Of a stretch of DNA of 64,000 bases, positions 35,632 to 45,673 are shown piece by piece; within the stretch, counting starts at the first letter, position 1, and each line of letters begins with the position of its first letter. The translations under genes and the position numbers were made by a program. This DNA comes from Polychytrium aggregatum (lineage: Eukaryota; Chytridiomycota; Chytridiomycetes; Polychytriales). The notes beneath the pieces were generated by a model, which made no database searches, had not been told where the DNA came from, and was given only the letters and a program-made list of their open reading frames with translations. The stretch spans positions 1 to 64,000 of the forward strand of contig NW_026516324.1 of NCBI RefSeq assembly GCF_025602895.1. Direction: 5' to 3'.

Positions 35632-37542
35632 ATGTCGCTGCAGTCCCAGAAACCCATCACCCTCCGAGGCTCGGCCCAGATCGTCGTCGAGTTCTTTGGT
35701 AAGGGCCCCGAGTGTCGCCGGATCCAAACTCGCTGTGCGCCAGCCCTCCGACTCGTCGGCATCATGGATACATGCCGGCAGCCTATCGACAGCCGCGTCC
35801 CGCCATTTTGTTTGCGACAAGCTGCCCGACGGCGGGCGACGGACCCGCAAAGCGAGCTTGCACCGGATCTTTGGTGCGGTCTGGCAGGTGGGCAGGCGGG
35901 CAGATGACTGACTGCGGTCCATCGATGCATAACTTCCCTCTCTGCAACTAGAATACGGAATCCACACCATCTTGTACCAGCGCGGAATATATCCCGCCGA
36001 AGGTAGCGTGGAGTAGCGAGCAGCCGTGATGGCCGTGTTGGTCAGACACGGCGTTCTATGCGACTCGACTGAGAGGCGCAGATGGATTTCCACAACGACG
36101 CATCACGTTCGCTGCGACGGCTATGGACTGGAGGATATGGGCTGTGGTGGCTCTGCTCGGCGTTGGCATTCAGATCCACCGCTTACTTGCTCGCCAATTC
36201 GCCCACTGGAAATCTGCGCCTGACGCGGAATGGCAAACGGCATGGCGAACGGCTCGCTGCAGACTTCAAATCCATCAAGAAGTATGGACAGACCCTCCTT
36301 GTGAACAACGACGACAATGTCAAGGCATACCTGAAGCAGATTTTGATCCAGCTCGAGAGTAAGCAGAAGCGCGAGAACGAGCTGCCGATGTGGTGATCCC
36401 GATGACCAGAGTCGCGCAACGCAGGTGCAAGCGTCGACGATGCTTGAGGCGGAGCAGGATGATGCAGCTGGATGGCGGAGCAGGATGGTGAAGCTGGATG
36501 GCGGAGCAGGATGCAGGCAGGTCGTCAGGATCAGAATGGATCGGAATGCATTGACTCGACAGGGCATCGATTCTTTTCCCTTGCAACTCACTCCCATGTT
36601 CCTCGTTGCCCTCCTTGTGGAATGCAATAGAGTGGATCATGGCCAAGACAATCAGCAAGCTGGTATTAGTGATCAGCTCCAAGGAGACCCGCGAGGTACT
36701 CGAGCGGTGGCAGTTCGACATTGACCTGGTCAAGGACGACGACATCACGACCCAGAAGAAGAGGTAAGGTGTGTCCTGCGAGGACATGCACCCAGGCGTG
36801 TTGGCGGGCGGGGGGTCTCTGCTTGCTTCGTTGATGATGGGTCTGGTGAGATCATCGGAGCTCTTTCCTGCCACCCACTGGTCCATTTGGTCCACCCATC
36901 CGATGGTCGTGCCCAGGCAGCGACATGTCCCCAAGCCTCATCGACGCAGTCCCAGTACCGAGTCGACACTCACCTCGAGACTTCCCCCCCCCCGAACAGC
37001 GGCGGCGCAAACAAAACGGAGAAGGAGATCAACATGGAGATCAGCGCGATCATGCGCAACATTACCGCTTCTGGCAGCTTCCTGCCCATGATCGACGAGC
37101 CCTGTAAGATCGATCTCTGCCCTCGACCACCCGTCGTTCCCACGCGGCTACCGTGGGCACGCGCTTGGCTGGTCCTTGGCGTGCCATCAGCCCGCCATCT
37201 GAACCGTCTGAGCCATCCGCCCACCATCTCAACCATCTGTGCACCATCTGGACACCAGCCCATCTGCCCGTCTGCCCATCTGATCTCTTTCTGAAGGAGG
37301 CGGCGCGCAGGTCCGTCTACGTCTGTGGCAGCCACTGACAAATTGTTGTCGTTCGATGTGTCTGTGGTGGCACAGGTACCTTCAATGTCCTGGCATACAC
37401 CGAGAAGGATGCCGAGGTCCCGACCACGTGGGTCGACTCGGATCCCAAGATCATCGAGAACGCCGAGCAGGTCCGTCTGAGGAGCTTCTCGACCAACATC
37501 CACAAGGTGGACTCGCTGGTGGCCTACAAGGTGGTGGACTAG
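35632..37542 (+). CDS. MAD2: Spindle assembly checkpoint protein MAD2 (HORMA domain, multi-exon)
   Basis: HORMA-domain protein that binds Cdc20 and Mad1 and delays anaphase until kinetochores are attached. Exon 1 (from 35632) encodes MSLQSQKPITLRGSAQIVVE, the expected N-terminus. A second exon (about 35950-36004) gives EYGIHTILYQRGIYPAE. A third (about 36264-36361) gives DFKSIKKYGQTLLVNNDDN and the following helix. A fourth encodes SKETREVLERWQFDIDLV, the canonical core strand (about 36684-36765). The last exons give EISAIMRNITASGSFLP and the C-terminal safety-belt segment RLRSFSTNIHKVDSLVAYKV, ending at 37542. Length and motif order match the roughly 205-aa family. Divergent partner: MCM7. 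Confidence 0.94.
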
Positions 37543-38667
37543 GGCGGCCATCGCACCGACGCTGCCTTCGACTCGGCCCGGTGCCGATGACACGACGCAA
37601 GTTGCGGCGACAGGACCGTTCGAAGACTACCGCCCAAGGATGCTCTCGACGATGCGCACCGACCCAGGCGGCGACTGTGAAGACAAACGACGCTGGATGT
37701 GGTCCTGGTAGTCTCTGCGACCGCCCGACCCTGCAACCGGCATGCTTCTGTTGCTTAGGCACATGCGCCGCACCGTGTTACGACAATACAGCAGAATGGA
37801 ACAGCCTCTGGACAGGTGGTGTGGGCCGGTGACCACACATGACAGATGCAAAGGGAAAGGCCCCATCTCGACACAGTCGCCTAGTACTGAGCCACCACAA
37901 AGCGGCTGCCCACCGGCCAGCCGGATCGCCGCTGGGGAAGAAGAGGGGGTCAAAAAAGAAAGGCGCACCGCCCGTGGCGATGGATTCGGCTGCTGCTTTG
38001 TGTCGTTCGGGCTGTGGAAACGAAGACGCGAACAGGGCAAGAGTCAGCAGAGAAGGGACATGCGCGTGACGTCGGTGGCACCGGCAGATGACCTGCCGCC
38101 ACCACAATCCAGAATCAACACGGCCCCCGCTGATGTCCTCCCCCACAGCGACAGAGCCACGACCAGCCCACCACCAACCACCCAGACCTTGTTCGGGGCC
38201 AAGGCCAATCTCTGGTGGGGCGCGGGCCAAGGTCATGCGCACGTTTCCCATGCGGCTGCTGCGTATGCGCTCGTGGATAGGCGCTGATGGGACTGCCCGA
38301 ACTGCTCTGACAAAGATGCCGACTGAGCCGCCGGTCACTGTGTGGAAGAGCTGCGTTCGGCTTACGTCGATGAGGTCCCGGGCTGAAGGATGCTGACTCT
38401 TGCCGCTGGCGCGACCCCGCGGCAGGCCGGCAGCATACGGTCAGACGGAGGCGGGCCTTGACAAGGATGGTGGAAAGAGTACATCATGGAGAGGGGGGCT
38501 GGGCGAGATCAGCAGGTCTGGAGATGCCGGGAGCGGCTGGGACGCAAAAGGAAAGGAGGAGCGGGATTGGCGGCGATGGGAAGGTCCGGGATGACGAAGG
38601 AAGGATGGTCGACGGGTGCAAAACGCAAGGACAACGACGCGGCAGGCAGGCCCGAGGGATAGATCGG

Positions 38668-38730
38668 GGCCGACATGGGTGCCGACATGGGTGCCGACAT
38701 GGGTGCCGACATGGGTGCCGACATGGGATA
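38668..38730 (+). repeat. 12-bp tandem repeat (GGTGCCGACATG)
   Basis: About five near-perfect copies of GGTGCCGACATG in intergenic DNA. Confidence 0.92.
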
Positions 38731-38862
38731 CATGGACACCAGCACCGAATGCCGACAACGCAGTAGACCGAATGCGGCCACAGCTAAAGTATCATGGCCG
38801 GGTCTCGGCGACCACGTCCGGGAAAGCAAAAGCCGCAGATGGAAGCGCCGTCGACCGAGGGA

Positions 38863-38935
38863 CAGCAGAGCAGAGCAGAACAGAGCAGCGTAGAACAAAG
38901 CAGAGTAGAACAGAACAGAGCAGAACAAAGTAATA
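38863..38935 (+). repeat. AGAGCAGAACA imperfect tandem repeat
   Basis: Purine-rich units alternating AGAGCAG, AACAG and TAGAAC run for about 70 bases. Confidence 0.75.
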
Positions 38936-39142
38936 TACCAGCGATGCAAACGGGAAAGACCGGGCAAAGATCGGCCGTGGGCTGGTGCGCTGCCGTCGAC
39001 AAGGGAGAGGCACCGCCGTTGCGGGCAGTCGAGGATCCCTCGCGGCCCTGGCTGCCCCCCCCTCCCCACACCCTGTCGATCTCGATGCCTTGGTCTCCTG
39101 CTCAGGGCGGTCGTCAGGCTGCCCGCGCCTGCTGCTCCGGGG

Positions 39143-39150
39143 TATAAATA
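39143..39150 (+). promoter_or_regulatory. TATA box of the secreted cysteine protease gene
   Basis: TATAAATA set in a GC-rich context, 143 bp before the start codon at 39293. The sequence between is CT-rich, fitting a transcribed leader. This is the clearest TATA element in the window, consistent with a regulated or highly expressed gene. Confidence 0.6.
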
Positions 39151-39292
39151 CCCTCCCTGGAGGCGCCTCCCTTCCAGTCCCCCACCACCTCGAGAGCCGC
39201 CAGCGATCTCGATACCTGACTCCCAGCCGCTTCCCACGCAGCTCCTCACTTTCTCATCCGCTACCACCACCTCTGGTCCTCCATCCGCCCCG

Positions 39293-40743
39293 ATGCTCGT
39301 CAACGCCGGCTTTGCTCTCACGGTCTTCCTCGCCCTCTCGGGTGCTGTCGAAGGCGCCCGCACCAAGAAGGGCGGCAAGTGGTCCAAGTATATGAAGTCT
39401 CTCGACAAGGTCATCGGCTCTGCCGAAAACACCGCCCGCATGTCGACCGAGGCCAAGAGCCTGTACAAGGCCTATGTCGCCAACAAGAAGGATGCCAGCT
39501 TCCAGAGCCTCGTCTCTCAGGTCAAGAACAAGACCGCCTCTAGCAAGGTTGCCGCCAAGGTGGTTGTCAACGACCAGTCCGTCAAGAACATTGCCACCCA
39601 AGTCTTTGTAAGTACTGGAGCAAATCAATGCTGAGGGGAACCGGCGAGAGGAAGCAACGGCGAGGGATCGACCCAATGGGGTCATGTCCAGCACTTGTAT
39701 CAGTCTCGTTCCCACGGAGGTGGCGCATACACATGCCGCGCTCATTCCCATGGATCCATCACTCACGTCTGTCCATGTAATCAACCCCATTCCCATACCA
39801 CAGGGAAGCAACCCCTCGGCCAAGCACATCGCTGCCACCCGCGCCGCCATGCTGCCCTCTTCGTGGGACTCCCGTAACTCGGGCTGGGTCTCCGCCGTCA
39901 AGGACCAGGGCCAGTGCGGCAGCTGCGTTGCCTTCTCCTCGGCCGCCACCGTCGAGAGTACCTTCCTGAGCCAGGGCACCACCATTGACGTCTCCGAGGC
40001 CGACATCTTCTTCTGCCTTGCCGCTGGCCAGGCCCAGTGCAGCACTGGCTGGGAGCCCGATGCGGCCGCTAGCGCCATCTCCCAGAACGGTGTCGTCACC
40101 GAGGACTGCTTCCCCTACACTGCCGGCACCGGCCAGGACCAGCAGTGCAACGACAGCAACTGCCAGCGCACCGGCGGCATCTCCGAGGCCTCGTTCGGCA
40201 GCGTCGACGAGATCAAGCAGCACATCATGACCTACGGCGCCGTCTTCACTGGCTTCACTGTCTACAGCGACTTTGACAACTGCTGCACCAACAACCAGAT
40301 CTACATGCAGCAGTCCAACCAGCAGGTTGGTGGCCACGCCGTCTCGATCGTCGGCTGGGACGAGGGCAACCAGGCCTGGCTCTGCAAGAACTCCTGGACG
40401 GCCTCCTGGGGTACCGATGGCTTGTTCTGGATCGGATACGGCCAGTGCGGCATCGGTGCCACCAGCCAGACCTTTGGCTTTGCCGTCTCGGGCAACAACC
40501 CCAACCCTCCTTCTCCCGGTCCTCCCGGCCCTCCCTCGCCCCCTCCCCCTCCTCCTCCCTCGGGCGACTGCACCAACGCTGACCCCTACAGCATTGTCTG
40601 CATCGACTCGAGCGACTTTTGGTACTGCGACCCCGGTAAGTAGCAATTCTATTGAAACAAGCTGCTGTGACTGACCCGATCGACAAGCACACCACTCCGA
40701 TCCATGACCCCCGACCTGTAAGCCGACTTGATCTGACCAACTT

Positions 40744-40784
<41 letters not shown>

Positions 40785-40861
40785 ATCCAGCTGGCCCCAT
40801 GGAGTACTCTTGCCCCGACGGCTCCTCCTGCACCGGTGACATCAACAACCCCTGCCAGTAA
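39293..40861 (+). CDS. Secreted papain-family (C1A) cysteine protease with proline-rich linker and cysteine-rich tail
   Basis: Three exons (39293-39607, 39804-40635, 40791-40861) encode about 405 residues. Residues 1-22 form a signal peptide (hydrophobic FALTVFLALSGAVEGA). Residues 23-105 are a Lys-rich, acid-poor propeptide-like region that lacks an obvious canonical I29 inhibitor signature. The catalytic domain starts near residue 122 with LPSSWDSRNSGWVSAVKDQG. It carries the active-site Cys motif QCGSCVAFS, the His motif GGHAVSIVGW and the Asn motif CKNSWTASWG, so it should be active. After the catalytic domain come about 20 Pro/Gly-rich residues and a small module with five visible cysteines (CTNADPYSIVC ... 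WYCDPG ... YSCPDGSSCTG ... NPC). This resembles small chitin-binding modules such as CBM19 but is not diagnostic. It is likely secreted and may act on substrate protein or at a wall surface. Confidence 0.9.
40744..40780 (+). repeat. CT dinucleotide microsatellite in the last protease intron
   Basis: An uninterrupted run of CT lies 10 bases before the 3' splice site. It probably doubles as an extra-long polypyrimidine tract. Confidence 0.95.
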
Positions 40862-42017
40862 ATATTCTGTGGCTCGGTGATGCCGCCTTTAGCGCCCTGC
40901 TTTCCCCCTCCACTCTCGCCCTCTGAACTCACGAAACCAAACATGCCACAAAGTCGATCTTTGTGGCATATCGCCGCTCGATAACTACCACCGTGACTCT
41001 CCCCTTGGTGTCAGATGGACAAACGCTGTTGCTCGCTGCTGTGTCTGTCCGGCTGTCCACGTCTTGTAACTTTGGTGAACTGCTATGTGCTTTAAGCCGC
41101 GCCCTCCTTTATGTACAATGGAATAAAAACCGATTCTCCACGAGGCTCATCCAGCGAGTTTCACACAGCCCTCCGTTGGCATACTCACACAGACATTGCC
41201 AATGGGAGCGGATTCAGCTGACGAGCTTGCAATGTCCCACGGTCGTCGTGGGTGTTCCTGGACCGGCAAAGGAAGGAAACGAAGGGGTCGCGCACTCGAG
41301 GGATCAGGCAGCTTGGAAGTAATTTGAAAAGGAAAGCACCAAGACAGCAGCGGTCGTGGTGTGATTTATTTGAGCAAACGTTGAGATTTGTATGGGCAAG
41401 GAGACAGACAAGCAAGAAGAAGTGGAAAAAGAAGAAAAAGTTGAGCGAATATAGTGTCGTAAAAAGGAGAAAGGGAGGGTTGAGGCGACAAAAGAGTCGC
41501 ACACCATAGGAGCGCATCGAGACGATTGCTGAATGGTACGCTGTTGAATTTCATGAGGATAGATTCTTGAGAGTGGCAATTACAGACGTCGTAACGATCC
41601 CCCTTCCCCTTTCAGGCAGAGGTGTCGAGCGAAAGGGGGCGGGGAAGTGTGGATGTAGTCGGAGAGCAGAACGACTCGTGAATCGAATACCATTGCGTCA
41701 ATTATAGGGGGGGGGAGGAAGGCAGAGCTGGAACAGGCACACCACCAACCGACGGAAAACAACGCATCACAAAACAAAAGTACATTCAAACAGAGAAGGC
41801 CGCGATGGCAGAACTGGGAAGGGGAGGGGAGACATGAGCTAGGGAGGAAACGACAGGCCGAAGGAGTCATCCCAAGCAATTCGAGTCTTGAGGACCCGTC
41901 AGGCCGGGAATGGAGGGAAACGGAGTGGGAATAATGACATAGAGGTGCGGTCTACCAGATATAATGTACCAGGGTGCAGCGAAAACGACCAGCAACAGGG
42001 AGGCGGCGCTGTCGTAT
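40862..42017. other. Convergent intergenic region, no gene seen
   Basis: Lies between the 3' ends of the protease (+) and the SH3 membrane protein (-). AATAAA at 41122-41127 is a candidate polyadenylation signal for the protease. The rest is purine-rich, with a poly-G run near 41708. Confidence 0.5.
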
Positions 42018-44267
42018 CTACAGCGTAGGAGGCGGCGAGCTGGTGGTGATCGAGGTGCGGCCCGAGATTTCGGTCGGCGAGTGCTGCGATGTGTATCCAG
42101 AGATGGCGGGCGAGTCGATGGTGCGCAGCGCGGAGAGGGGCAGGGTGCCGACGCAGTCGGTGGTCTCGTTGTGGCCCTGTCGAAAGGCAGCCGTTGCACA
42201 GGTTGAGGGGTGAGTCGAGGCAGGAAGGGAGCATCCACGAGCTGTACGAACGCCGTACCTTCATCCAGAGACAAGCGCACAAAGGCATCACCAGCCGCAA
42301 TCTCAGGCACACTTACATGTCCCCATCCGTCGTTGAAGATACTGAGCAGCACGACCATGTCGCCCACGGACAGATCGATTTCGTCGCCGCGGACAGCAGT
42401 GTACGGCTTGTCGACGACCCACTTCTTCGAAAACGCCGTCGGAGCGGGCTTGTTGATCGTCTCGACGAGGTGCTGTTCGACGGTTGTCTTTTGCTTCTCG
42501 ACCTGGGTCAGCTTCGAGCGCGAGTGTCGGTATCGGCGGTACAGGAGCGTGACCATGACGCCGATCATGATGATGGCGATCGAGACACTGACGCCGATGA
42601 TGATTTGCGTGGTCTGGAAGCTCTTGATCTGCGCCGAGGTGGCATTCTGCTTTGCGGCCTGGATTGCGTTGGTGTAGGGCGTGCAGCACCAACCGCGGGT
42701 CTGAGTTGAATCCGAGCCGGCACCGTAGATCGCGGAAGCACTGTTGTAGTCGGGATTGCAGAGATCGTGGGACGCGGCAACGTCGGGAACGTCGAAGACG
42801 ACGACGGAACGGACAAGCGAAGGAACGTAGTAGGTCGCCGTCTGGACGTATTGCATGAAGCCTGCAGGTTGCGCGGCAACGGCCAGTTGAATTGGTCAGT
42901 TGAATTGGTCAGCACACAGACATTCGAAACACAGGTGGCAATCGAGAGCAGCAAGGACAGAGGGTTAGTAGGATTCCAAGCGAGCAGACCAAGGCGATCA
43001 AATATGCTCGGCAGACATACCGCAGCTGTCGTTGTAGAGGGCCGTGTTGTTGGGGTTGCCCTGGCACAGCGTCTTGTCGGAGCCGATGGTGAAGATGTCG
43101 CCGATGCCGGGAATGCCGTCGACAGGCGACTGTCGTCCGGTGAGGGTGATGTTGCGGCAGGAGGCATCGACATAGCGGGCGCTTCTGGGGAACGAATCGC
43201 GGAGGGCGAACGTGGCGACCTTATTGCAGCTGTCGAGGGTCTTGTTGGGCGAGGGGCCGCAGTAGCTGGCCGCGCTGCTGCGTCGCACAATGGTGTGGCA
43301 AACGTGGTCGCGGAAGTAGCGGATGCGCGAGGCGAACTTGGTCTGTGGGCGGGGGAGACAAGGCAGGTTGTGTGACGGTCAGGGTGGTTCAGCCGGCACC
43401 GTTCAGCCGGGTGTGTGGGCAGAAGGGAGGAAGCAGCCAGCAGGGTTGGGCGACTGGCTTCCACCAGAAAACGCATGGATCGACGACGACGACGTATGGG
43501 CCGACGAGGCAGCAGCATCAGCAGCACGGCGGCCGAGCAGAAAGTGGGGAGATGGGAGGCGCTGCAGAGCAACAGCACATGGGCCAGTAGCAGACCAACC
43601 ACATCGAGAGGCAAAAGAAAAGACTTGCCGAGGCAAGCAAGGAGGCAGACGCCGTCCTTTCTTCCCTCGAGACGAGGCGAAGGGACGGCCTCGGTCAGCA
43701 GGTCAACTTACGGCATCGTAGCTGGCGGACGGGTTCTGGCAGACATTCTGGAAGGCCAGGAACATGGCGGAATTGGAGCCAGTCCAGTACGGGCCATTGG
43801 GATCCTCCATCATCGAGATGGCGGCGACCATCTGAGCCTCGGGCGACGGCAGCGAGAGGTTCATGATGTTGGTCTGGGTGATGTTGGAGACGATGTCGGC
43901 GTGGACATAGTAGCCGTCAAAGTCGGTACAGTAGCTGCGGTTGCATTACGGAGAGCGGGGAGGGGCAGAATCAGACACAGAAGGCGTGAGCCAGGGGGAG
44001 AAACTCGGAGGACGCTAGGCCCGCTGTCGATGTCGAGAGGGGGCAACGACGGATCGATGTGGGCAGGCGAGACGGAGCCAGCAGCCGCAGCTGTTGGGCT
44101 GCATATGGCGGCAAGGAATGACGCTCGGAATGAAAAAGCTCGGCAGACTGATTACCCATCAGGGAGCGTGGCGTTGTTGAGGATGAAGCAGTTCTTGAGG
44201 TCGGGGGTCGAGGAGCTCATTTCACATAGACCGTCAGGGTAGTTTTGGTAGTCAACGAGGTAGAAGG
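42018..44267 (-). CDS. Single-pass membrane protein with cysteine-containing ectodomain and cytoplasmic SH3 domain (5' end unresolved)
   Basis: Exons run from about 44267 down to the stop at 42018. The extracellular part has many Asn-x-Ser/Thr sites and spaced cysteines (NYPDGLCEM, LPDGYCTDFDGYY, DHVCHTIV, SYCGPSPNKTLDSCNKVA, GWCCTPYTN). A transmembrane helix (IIIGVSVSIAIIMIGVMVTLLY, about 42605-42540) is followed by basic residues. The cytoplasmic side holds an SH3 domain: KPYTAVRGDEIDLSVGDMV, then NDGWGH, joined across an intron to NETTDCVGTLPLSAL. It ends in a Ser/Thr/Pro-rich tail. The first exon, which should carry a signal peptide, is not identified; the internal Met at 44221 is probably not the start because the frame continues upstream to an acceptor near 44268. 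The topology recalls fungal membrane proteins with a terminal SH3 domain such as Sho1, but Sho1 has four membrane spans, so this is something else. Function unknown. Confidence 0.75.
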
Positions 44268-45673
44268 CTCGACAGAGCGATCACTGGTGTCAGGTGCGAC
44301 GACCGAGGGGGAGATGGAGGGGAAAGGAGGAGCGGATTGCGAAAGGTGTCTGCAAGTCCGGGCTGCTGCTTGTTTCCTGGGGAGTGGGAGGAGTGAGTGG
44401 GTTTCCGAGGGAGCGCAGAGTCGCAGACTGGGGAGAAGGAGGAAACCGGTCTCGGTCCAGACGGAGCCACAAGTCCTTGCGAAGGAAAGAGCGAGCTGCT
44501 GGTGCTGAAGAGCAAGCAGGACGATGTCGACGGAAGCGATGTGCGGCCCAGGAGGGTGGGAAGAATCCGCGGCGACAAAAGCGAGGCGGCCGAGGACGGG
44601 CGAGAGCATCCCCGGCGAGAGCAGTCGGCGAGACGGTGCAGCCAGGCATCGCCACTGTGTGTGTGGTGCTGCGCGAGCCAGCGAGAACGGCGCCGAGGGC
44701 GGCACCGAGAGAGCCAGGGCGCACACACACTGTGCAGAAAGGACAGAGAGGGGAGGACAGACAAGGCCGCGGCGTCGGCAAATGAAGCGCGGGCCATCCT
44801 CCAGGGCCGCGCAACAACCACAGCACTGTGGGACAGGCCAGGCCGGCCCCGCCGCCGCCGGCGCAGCGCCGCGTTGCCGGCGTCTGAGTGGTTGCGGCTG
44901 CGGCGGAGCGCGCGCATCACGGCAAGGAACGGCCTTGCTGCGCAGCCGCGCTAATCGCCGCGCGGGTGCGCCGCATTTGTGTGCGACGGTGCGCACCAAT
45001 GGCAGCCAGGCTGCGCGGCGCGTTGCCCCGATGCGCACAGAGGACGCAAGGGCAGCAGATGGAGCAAGGGCGCAGAAGGAAAACCCTCTGCCCTGTGCGC
45101 CACGCAGAACAGGCACACGACCAGCCGGGTGCGCGTCAGGCATCAGTGTGTGTCGGCCACAGAGACTGTGCTTCCGAGTGCTTGCAGGGACAGCTGCAAG
45201 GAGAAGGGCTGCCGCGCCACAGACGACGGTGGGGCGGCAACGTGACCGGGCTGGCACACAGGAGCCAATCCCAGCGCGGTGGGGCCACAGAGCCCTGTGT
45301 CTGGTGCAACGGGCTCACGCGGCCAAGCCAGACCAGGTTTGTTTGTCTGGCCGGCGATTGTCCTCCACCCGTCACAGCACAAGGCCCCACCCCGCGTATC
45401 ACCCAGCACGACACAGATGTCCCTGGTGGCGGCCAAGCGAGGCAGTGTGACCTGGAATGCATCACCGCGTGCTGCCAAGGGTTCGCTTCCTCTGCAAGTG
45501 AACGATGCCCGTTTCGGTCTCCATATGCTGCACAAGCTGCACATATCCGAGCTGTATTGACAGCGACGATATCGACATCGGCAAGATCGAGCTCGACTCG
45601 ACTCGACTCGATGATGTAGAAATCCATCCAGTCAGAGTCACATATCCACGCGAGCCGCGGATCATGTCCCGCG
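44268..45673. other. Very GC-rich region upstream of the SH3 protein gene
   Basis: It should contain the missing first exon and the promoter of the SH3 protein gene, and the 3' flank of the GNAT gene. Long frames are open on both strands (for example 44524-45450 on plus and 45257-44217 on minus), but they are Arg/Ala/Pro-rich composition products without domains. Confidence 0.45.

Larger units (their letters stand above)
37543..39292. other. 1.75-kb repeat-containing intergenic region, no convincing gene
   Basis: Between MAD2 and the secreted protease gene, same strand. It carries a 12-bp repeat (38668-38730), an AGAGCAGAACAG-type repeat (about 38863-38935) and a TATA box before the protease. 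Open frames on either strand consist largely of repeats or low-complexity translations. Confidence 0.55.

Noticed and set aside
38509-39468. 319-residue open frame on the minus strand overlapping the protease promoter
   Set aside because: It spans tandem repeats and the TATA box, runs antisense into the protease start, and its translation is low-complexity with no domain.
39759-40646. 295-residue minus-strand frame across the protease catalytic exon
   Set aside because: Antisense of an exon with all papain active-site motifs; Gly/Val/Ala-rich shadow translation.
44217-44223. Met at about 44221 as the start of the SH3 membrane protein
   Set aside because: The frame continues upstream with protein-like sequence (FYLVDYQNYPDGLCEM) to a splice acceptor, and a start here would lack a signal peptide.
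44217-45257. 346-residue minus-strand frame upstream of the SH3 protein
   Set aside because: Composition-driven (Arg/Ala/Pro/Cys); it ends out of frame with the supported exon and shows no domain.
44524-45450. 308-residue plus-strand frame in the GC-rich block
   Set aside because: Antisense shadow of other open frames; translation is Arg/Ala-rich and unstructured.
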